From Dermatophagoides farinae (lineage: Eukaryota; Arthropoda; Arachnida; Sarcoptiformes; Pyroglyphidae): a DNA stretch of 64,000 bases. This document shows, piece by piece, positions 46,050-64,000 of this stretch (positions are counted from its first letter, which is position 1; each line of letters starts with the position of its first letter). The position numbers were made by a program, and so were the translations under genes. The stretch covers positions 377,001 to 441,000 of the forward strand of contig NC_134680.1 of assembly GCF_024713945.1 (NCBI RefSeq), written 5' to 3'. Below the pieces are notes generated by a model that did not search any database, was not told the DNA's origin, and worked only from the letters and a program-made list of their open reading frames with translations.

Positions 46050-47494
46050 TTTGTGAAAGTAAAATTTTACATTCACCACCTCTTTAAATCAAAATTATTA
46101 TTTCGTATAAAGAAGACAAAAAATCACACATCATCATTATCATCATCATCATCATTCCTTATAAATGTAGAATATTCCTGCACGTATAGCAGCAACTATA
46201 TATGTATATATAGTTGATGGTTCCTCTGTGTGTAATGAATATGTAGAATTGACAAAAGAAATGACAATCAAACACACACACACGCACCACCTCCAAATTG
46301 AAAATTTTTGATCAATTCTATTAATATTTTTTCATTCGAAAAAAAACAAATAAAATTTGCGTGGTTTCCCCCCCACCCCCAAAAAAACGAATTCTTTAAT
46401 TAAACAACAACAGCAACAACATTGACAGGAAGAATTGAATTTGGAAATTTTTTTTAAATAAATTCAAATCAATATGTGGCCTACGCTCTGATGTGTTTTG
46501 AATCTGATTTTATGGATTTTGGCAAAATTGATTTGGTTCGAATAGTTGTGGTTTTCTTTTTTTTTTTTTGGTGCAAAAAAAAGGTGTTGGCGTTTAATCT
46601 GCTGTCGTGCTTCAAAAAAAAAAATCACGATTGATGATGACATTTGTCATCGATTATTAATCAATTTTGCGTGTGTGTATGCGTTTTCAACAACCAACTC
46701 ATCACTTTGTTTTTTTTTACGAAAAAAACAATTGAAACAAAAAAATTTCTTAATTTAATAAAATTAAAAAAAAAATAGTATCGATAGTATCGCTTTGAAA
46801 AATATCGATTATTCGAAGCCGAATGATATTGTTGTTGTTGTTGTTGTTTTTTATTGTTGTTTGGGCGTCGATATATTTGTTGCTAATATGATGATTGCAC
46901 CAAAAAAAGCCAGCCAGCTTGTTTGTAAGTTCGACAAAAAATAACGACAATTTTTTTATTCATTCATTCATCTTGGCAATCACAGATTGACAGAGCAGGG
47001 AAATAAAAAAAATTGTCAAACCACCACCGTTAGAGCAACTCTCGATCAACGATCATTCATTCAAGTAATAATCCGATTCAAAAAAAGCCAAGAAACAACA
47101 TCCATCCATCCACCCATCCACATGTAAGTATATATGAATTATATTAGAAATTCAAGTCATCAACATTCAAAGTTTGACGTCTTGAATTTTTTTTTCTTTT
47201 TTTTTGGCTCAATTTCAATTTCAATGACAAAAACAAGAAAACATTCGATTGCCTGTTGCTTTTTTTTTTGTCTTTCAGTGGATTGCTTTCGTAACAAACC
47301 AAGAAAAAACTTTATAATTACACCCGAAAAACAAAACGAAAATGAAATCCACTTATATAGCCGCCTATTAGTCTATAGTCGTTTTTTTTGTTCACTCACT
47401 AAAAGTTTGTTTGTTTTTGTCATTTTCATTGTGTAGATTGAATAGAAAACCAAGTGACGAGCATCAGTAACAACAACAACAATACCGAAAAAAA
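46050..47494. other. Spacer FAM136A / WDR1
   Basis: FAM136A 3' UTR to about 46370, then the WDR1 promoter region. It contains a TATCGATA octamer at 46779-46786 followed by a second ATCGAT at 46803, a C-rich stretch at 46368-46380 and GTT/CAA triplets. No exon seen. Confidence 0.5.
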
Positions 47495-49541
47495 ATGTTT
47501 CAAAATCGTAAGTTTTCTGGAAAGATAATGAATGCTGATGATGTCATCTATTTTTTTTGTTCGATGTTTAGGTAATACTTTTGCAACATTACCACGTACA
47601 CAACGTGGTATGCCACTAGTGTTGGGTGGTGATCCAAAAGGCAAAAATTTTCTTTATCCAAATGGAAATTCTATTATCATCAGGGATATTAATAATCCAG
47701 CTTTGGCGGATATTTATACTGAACATTCAACGACGACAACAGTGGCAAAATATTCACCAAGTGGTTTTTATATCTGTTCCGGTGATATTGGTGGACGTAT
47801 ACGAATATGGGATACAACGCAAACAGAACATATTCTAAAGAATGAATTTCAACCATTTGCTGGTAATATTAAAGACCTGGCATGGTCACCGGATTCACAA
47901 CGTATTGTTGTTGTCGGTGAAGGCCGAGAACGTTTTGGTCATGTTATTATGATGGAAACCGGTACCTCGGTTGGTGAGATTGCTGGACATTCAAAAACGA
48001 TTAATTCATGTGATTTTCGTCCAGCACGCCCATTTCGTATTGTAACCGGTTCGGAGGATAATTTTGTCGGCATTTATGAAGGTCCACCATTCAAATTTAA
48101 AACACAGCTAGAAGATCATAATCGTTTCGTGCAAAGTGTACGTTATTCACCGGATGGTCAATTATTTGCAACGGCTGGTTTTGATGGAAAAATGTTTCTC
48201 TATAATGCTAATGATTATAGTAAACAAGGTGAATTCAATGTTGGTGATGATGGAAAAAAACCTGCACATGCTGGTGGTATTTATGCCATTTCATGGTCAT
48301 CTGATGGTAAACAAATTTTGACCAGTTCTGGTGATAAAACTTGTAAGATTTGGGATGTTTCAACATTTACTGCCGTTACGTAAGTGGTGATTATTAATGG
48401 ATTTGTTTTTTCATTTTGAAACTTTTTCTCTTCGTTTATTTGGCAGCGAATTTCCAATGGGTTCAGATGTATTGGATCAACAGGTTAGCTGTCTGTGGCA
48501 AAACAATTATTTATTATCCGTTTCGTTATCTGGTTTTATCAATTATTTGGATGTAAATAATCCAACAAAACCATTACGTGTTGTAAAAGGTCATAATCGT
48601 ACAATAACTGCATTAGCTATTAACACTGTTTCTGCGGATCAACAACGTCTTTATACTGGCAGTTGTGATGGTTATATAACACATTGGAATCCTCAGAATG
48701 GTGAACATGATCGTATCGTGGGCCGCACACATACAAATCAAGTTAGTGGTATGGTTTTCGATGGCGATAATCGTATCTATAGTGCTGGTTTTGATGATAT
48801 AATCCGTACGATCGACGTGAATACAAATGAATTTATTGGTGAATTTAAACTCGATCAACAACCACAAGGATTAGCATTAAGTAGTGATAAACAAATCCTG
48901 TTCATCGCTTGTCATTCACAATTACAAGTAAGACGTGCACATGATGGTGGCATTCTTTCAGTGGTGACAGCACCATATGAACCATCAAGTATTGCTTGTA
49001 ATCAACAAACTGGTGACATTGCTGTCGGTGGTAATCGTGATAGTAAAGTACATGTCTATAAATTTGATGGCCAAAAATTGAATGAACAATCATTCACCAC
49101 ATTGGATCATCGTGCTGGTATAACAGATGTCGCTTATTCACCAGATGGAAAATATTTAGCCGCATCGGATCAGAATCGTAAAATTATTCTATATAACAGC
49201 AACGATAATTATCAACTAGCTCATGATCTAGAATGGGGTTATCATGTGGCACGTGTTAATTGTTTAGCATGGTCACCAGATTCATCCTTATTAGCATCTG
49301 GTAGTCTTGATACCGGTATTATTATCTGGGATTGTGTTAATCCAACCAAACATTTTACACTTAAAAGTAAGTTTTTTTTCAAATTGTTTATTTTATTAAT
49401 AAAAAAAAATTTCGTTTATCATAATGTGTAGAAGCACATCCACAAAGTCAAGTAACACGTATCGCATGGCTTAATCAATCGACCATTGTATCTACTGGTC
49501 ATGATGGTTCAATAAAAATCTGGGAAATTAAATTAAAATGA
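47495..49541 (+). CDS. WDR1: WDR1 / AIP1 actin-interacting WD-repeat protein
   Basis: Four exons, 47495-47507, 47572-48379, 48447-49366 and 49432-49541 (introns 64, 67 and 65 nt); 616 aa (human 606). AIP1 works with cofilin to disassemble actin filaments; the Drosophila gene is flare. Seen: [14 protein letters not shown] and [12 protein letters not shown] near the start, [20 protein letters not shown] as WD unit one, then a run of WD repeats forming two seven-bladed propellers ([58 protein letters not shown]; final [13 protein letters not shown]). The first exon encodes only four residues plus one base, placed by the splice pattern, so the extreme N-terminus (MFQNR) is the least certain part. 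Confidence 0.96.
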
Positions 49542-59747
<10,206 letters not shown>

Positions 59748-60634
59748 ATGTTTCAAATGTTGGAAGAAATAATGTTAATGATATTCATCATCATGATTAT
59801 TGTGATACAAGTAACAACAACAACGGCAACGGCAACAACAACAACAACAAAATCGCCATTGACCAAAGAAACAGCCAAACAAAATGTGATTATCATCAAT
59901 AATCCATCATCATCATCATTATCATTAATGGATAATGATCTAATTGTTCATTTGAGCAATAATTTTGATTCTGATCATGCGCATTATAATATTGATAAAC
60001 AAATATTGATGAAAAAAAGAAAAAAGAGAAGAAGAAAAAGAATTAACACTGTAACTACCATCAATGATGATGATGATGATTGGAATAATTATTTATTATT
60101 ATATAACGATAACGATGAAAATGATGATGATAATGAAAATATTTCATCAATAATTTCATCAGCCGCATCTTCTGCATCTGCATCTGCATCTGCATCATCA
60201 TCATCATTATTATTATTATCACAATTACCAAGCTCAAATCACCATAATAATCGTAATAATAATAAAAACAAAAATAATGGATTGGATGAAAATTTCATTG
60301 AAAATCATGGCAATATGAATTCATCTATTTCTGTGAATAATAATAATAATAATATTACATCATCATCATCATCAATTTTATTGTTTAATGATGATGATGA
60401 CATTGATTTTGATATGGATTTATTATCAACAAAATCGACAACAACAACAACAACAACGGATGATGATGATGATAGTCTATGGTCATTATCAAGTACAGAA
60501 ATTGCATTACGTTTAATTGGTGCAATAATATGTATTGCATTGATAATTGTGACCATTGTTGGCAATGTATTGGTTATTATTGTTGTTGCACGTTTTCATC
60601 GTATGCGTACAGTAACGAATATTCTGCTTGCAAG
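59748..60634 (+). CDS. Class A GPCR, first coding exon (partial)
   Basis: One exon of 295 codons plus two bases, ending in a consensus donor (GTAAGT at 60635). The 3' part of the gene is not found in the remaining 3.4 kb, so it must lie beyond the window. Seen: an N-terminal hydrophobic stretch (MLMIFIIMIIVIQV) that may be a signal peptide; an ectodomain of about 225 residues rich in Asn, Ser, Asp and Thr with many N-glycosylation sequons; then TM1 (residues about 252-283) with the class A hallmark GNVLVIIVV (Asn 1.50) and the intracellular loop RMRTVTNILLA. MRTVTN after TM1 occurs in peptide receptors such as CCK/sulfakinin and orexin/allatotropin types, so a neuropeptide receptor is likelier than an amine receptor, but the subtype cannot be decided from TM1. 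Confidence 0.82.
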
Positions 60635-63600
60635 GTAAGTTGTTTGTTTGTTTGTTTTTTTACATCATGGAAATTTGATACTTGTTTTCTTCGGTTCCAA
60701 TATTTTTTTTGTTGTTGTGCATCTGGGCAATGAAAATATTGAAAAACCAACCCGCACACAGAAAATTCTCTGTTTTCGTTTGTTTGACTTTACAATTTTC
60801 TTGAATTATTTCCAGGTGTTTTTTTTTCTGTTTTCTGTGTGCAGCCATTGGTTTCTGGTTAGTTATTATTCCCAGTTATGCCAATCAAAATGAATCTGAA
60901 TCAAAAAAATGTTTTTCTTCCTTGAAAAAGTGCGAGTTTTTTTTCTGTTTGTTTATCGAACGAAAAAAAAATTCAATGCATCCCTTTTCCATTTTTTTTC
61001 TCTCTCTCTCACCATTGATTTATTCGTGAATGAATATAGCTCAGCTTCATTGGCTAAAAAAAATTCATTATTTTTTTTTCTCTTGTTCATGAATATTAAA
61101 ATTAGCTATGGTTGAAATGTTTGTTGTGAATAAAAAAAAAATCAAAAATCATTAACCGTTTTCATTGTTCATTCTTGTTGGAATTTTAAATTTCAAAAAT
61201 TTCTTTTTTTTTATCACCATTTTTTTTCTCTATGGAATATTCGTGTTTGGAATTTTTTTTCTTTTTAGAATTTTAAATTCACCACACACACACACCAATA
61301 CTTGTATCGATTCATTGATTTTTATCAATCGATTTTTGATCTCTGGTGTAGCAAAAATTTTAAAATAATGAAAAAAAAACACAGAAAATTCATTCGAAAA
61401 CAATTAATTTCAATTCTTGTTGTTGCACTATGTAAACACACACACATGCAGAATATGTTAATCATTTATTCAGCGATTCTTGAATGTAAAATTCGAAATT
61501 CCATTTCCTGAAATTCTTTATCTTTGTCGTTTTTTTTTTTGTTATTCCTTTTCCGTTTGTTAATGTTTTTTTTTCTTTTCATTTATTATTGGAGATCAAA
61601 CACTAAGAAAAAAAAACACTGCGATCGACTTGATGAAAATGACAAAACAAAATGCACTTAGGAAAATAAATAAAAAAAACACACACACACACAGACAGAC
61701 AGTCAGACGTGTCTGATAAATCAACCGACCAACAATTGAAACCAGAAAAAAAACATCATCATCATTATCAATTGAAAATTGAATCGAAAAAAAAAGATTT
61801 CAAATCCTAATGATGATTCAATCCAATTCATTTAATTGAAAAAAAAAGAATGAAAGAATCACATTGAAATTCATGAACTTTAGGAACAAATTGATTTTGT
61901 GTTATTTTTTTATAATTTGTAAATGTGATGGTACAACAGAAACGAAAACGAGAAAAAAAAACAAGATAAGATAAAGATAAATCAACTTGTAACTCAATGA
62001 TAAAAAAGGTTTTTGTTTTTTGGCGAAAAAAATTTTTTTTTTCATCATTTTCTGCTGACTTTTTTTTCCTCTTAATGGCAGATTGTATTATTGAGAGTGG
62101 ATCCGCGTTCATTGGATGTTTGATCTTCTAAATGTTTTTTCTTCTTCTTCTTCTTCTCTGGGTTTAGGTTTAGGTTTTTTTTTCATTCTTTCTTAATGAT
62201 GCTAAGATAAGCAAAAAAATGATGATGGTGATGGCTATATATAGACCATGAGAGAGAGAGAGAGAGAGTGAAGCGAAATTAAATGGTTTTTTGTTGTTGT
62301 TGTTGTTGGCCAGAAATCTTGTAGAATAAAATGATAAAATACAGTGGTCTGGTGTGTGTGTGTGGCCATAGATCATCATTGATTTAAATTCAATTCTCCA
62401 ATGGAATCATTTTCGACCAAACCCAAAAAATTCTTGTGCTGTTTGATTTGGTCGATTTTTTTTTGTTCCATACCATTACCATTGCTTTGTTTTTGCTCGA
62501 TATGTCCATTTTTTTTATTTTTTGTTCATTTCACAATCATTCGCAGTCCATTTATTTTTTTTTTTTTTTTTTTTGTTGTTGTTGTTGTTGTCTGTATTTT
62601 CAGTTGTGATTTAGCAATCCAGAAAAAGAATCGATGATGATGATGATGAAACCGGGCGTTATTATTGATCAACAATCGTGCATTTTTGGTGAGAAAAAAA
62701 TTGATTGATCATTATCGCCAATGAATTTTGTTTTGTATTTGCATTTTTTTCCCCAAAAAAAACAAACAAACGAAAACGAAAAACGAAAAACAAAAATCGA
62801 CCAAAATCGAAAAAAAATGCTGATGATGATGATTGTTGTTGTTGTTTTCGATTGATCATCAAGAATCTAAATTTCATTTTCGTTTGTCTTTTCTTTTTTT
62901 TCTCTTTCTTCAAAAGATTTATTTTTCTGTTTATTTTTCAATCATTCGATTGGAAAACCTGATGATTTGGCTGATTTGTTCGATACACGATAATGATGAT
63001 GATGATCATACTAATCGAATTCTTAAATTACAAAGAAGAAAAAATTATTCTTGAATTGAATTTTTTTTTTTTTGGACAGTATCAGCAACGACAAACAAAA
63101 TGTTGAAAAAAAATCACATTAGTATTCAAAATTCAATTCTGTGTATCGATCACAGATTCTTTGTCGTCGTTGTCGATTTTTTTTTTGTTTTCATTCATAA
63201 ATTCTGATCATGAATCATTTATTCTTGTATATTGGCAATTTCATTCAAGTCAAGTTTTTTTCTTCATTCAAATGGTCAAAAAACGTTTTTTTTTGCATAT
63301 TCTTCTGGATCCAAAATTCCAATCGTGATTATTATGATCCAAATTCTATGTATATAGAATCTCATTTCACACACACACGCATCATCAGTGTGACATTTAA
63401 TAGCAGAGAAAAAAAAGAGAAGAATTTTGTTTTTTTTTCAACTAATCAATCATTCAATTTTTGACGACAACAATGAAATTCTAAAAAATGAATTCAGAAT
63501 ATTCAGACAATGACAGAAGCGATGATGATGATGATGAAATTCTGCCGATTCGAATGGATGAACATTATGTCTCCTATGGCTGGTTGGTTGGCTGGTTGAC

Positions 63601-64000
63601 TTGGAGAAGAAAAAATTTTTTCAAGACAGAGACATGGGGAAAATGCAGACCGACAATTCATTATTTCGTTGGTTTCGTAGTAAGATTTTTTTTGCCCATT
63701 TTATTGTCCCAATAATAATGAAAAAATATTTTCCATGAAAAAAAAGAAAATGGCAATAATGACGACGACGACGATGACAAAAAATATTTTCATATAACAC
63801 AACGATGATGATGATGATAAGAAATGAAAATTAGACACACAGAGAGACACAAAGATAGAGGGAGAGAGCGATTTTTTTTTTATTTGACCTATTCAGTTGC
63901 AGTGTTATTTTGTTGTTGTTGTTGTTGTTGTTGTCGATGATGATGATGATGATTCATGATTTTTTTTTACGGTTTTCTTTTTCATTATTATTTTTCTTCT
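60635..64000. other. Start of a long GPCR intron
   Basis: Follows the GPCR exon donor. I looked for the next exon (a phase-2 acceptor leading into TM2, LAxxDL-like) and found none; candidate acceptors near 61040 and 62600 lead to non-receptor sequence or early stops. The stretch holds GA (62251-62268), CA (61680-61692), GTT (63911-63934) and GAT repeats and T runs. Confidence 0.5.

Noticed and set aside
46525-46550. GGTTCGAAT string resembling a tRNA T-arm
   Set aside because: The flanks cannot form a cloverleaf and no A box lies at the right distance.
61030-61080. Possible next GPCR exon after an AG at about 61038
   Set aside because: In phase it reads SSASLAKKNS and then Phe runs, unlike TM2 of any class A receptor.
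63488-63715. 75-codon ORF near the right edge
   Set aside because: Acidic start from a GAT repeat, no recognisable domain, and it lies inside the presumed GPCR intron.

Overview
The window looks like nuclear DNA of a small arthropod with a compact genome, most likely an astigmatid mite of the house-dust-mite type. This is inferred from strong AT bias, pervasive GAT/CAT, CA/TG and GTT/CAA microsatellites that run into coding exons as Asn, Asp, Gln, Ser and His tracts, GT-AG introns of mostly 50-95 nt, and animal-only gene families (caveolin, nicastrin, UVRAG, WDR1, FAM136A, ERGIC-53). No mobile element, rRNA, tRNA or CRISPR array could be supported. All gene models were built by eye from reading frame, splice signals and recalled family similarity.

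Layout. 1-3.2 kb: minus-strand cluster UVRAG (5' part, cut by the window edge), an RBIS-like ribosome biogenesis factor, and TRM5 tRNA-m1G37 methyltransferase. 3.9-7.9 kb: plus-strand UBE2N (Ubc13) and prolyl oligopeptidase. 7.9-14.0 kb: gene-free, microsatellite-rich. 14.0-20.7 kb: caveolin (+), LMAN1/ERGIC-53 (-) and nicastrin (+). 20.8-23.2 kb: an unrecognised Asn/Asp-rich protein with one C-x2-C-x14-C-x2-C motif. 23.5-27.0 kb: a tandem duplication carrying two intact SMYD (SET+MYND) genes. 27.5-31.6 kb: GRP94 ending in HDEL, a possible RNA polymerase I A34.5-like protein (-), and ribosomal protein uS19/RpS15 (+). 33.9-38.7 kb: two convergent multi-exon genes for secreted, helix-rich proteins without an obvious family. 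38.7-45.5 kb: gene-free. 45.5-49.5 kb: FAM136A and WDR1/AIP1. 49.5-59.7 kb: gene-free 10 kb. 59.7 kb to the end: first coding exon of a class A GPCR followed by a long, unfinished intron.

How the genes relate. Several housekeeping genes share themes: ribosome and tRNA maturation (RBIS, TRM5, RpS15, possible Pol I subunit) and secretory or membrane biology (ERGIC-53, GRP94, nicastrin, caveolin). Only the close pairs (TRM5-RBIS; the 281-bp divergent pair around 31 kb) suggest shared control.

The best candidate for something undescribed is the convergent pair at 33.9-38.7 kb. Both encode a signal peptide, long disordered segments and about four amphipathic helices. The plus-strand gene has an RFNR/RR processing site just before its helical domain, and its last helix resembles helix D of IL-6/CNTF-type long-chain cytokines. 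They may be fast-evolving mite cytokines analogous to insect Unpaired. The second strong signal is the SMYD pair, whose intron and 3' flank are almost identical while the coding sequences differ mostly by amino-acid replacements.
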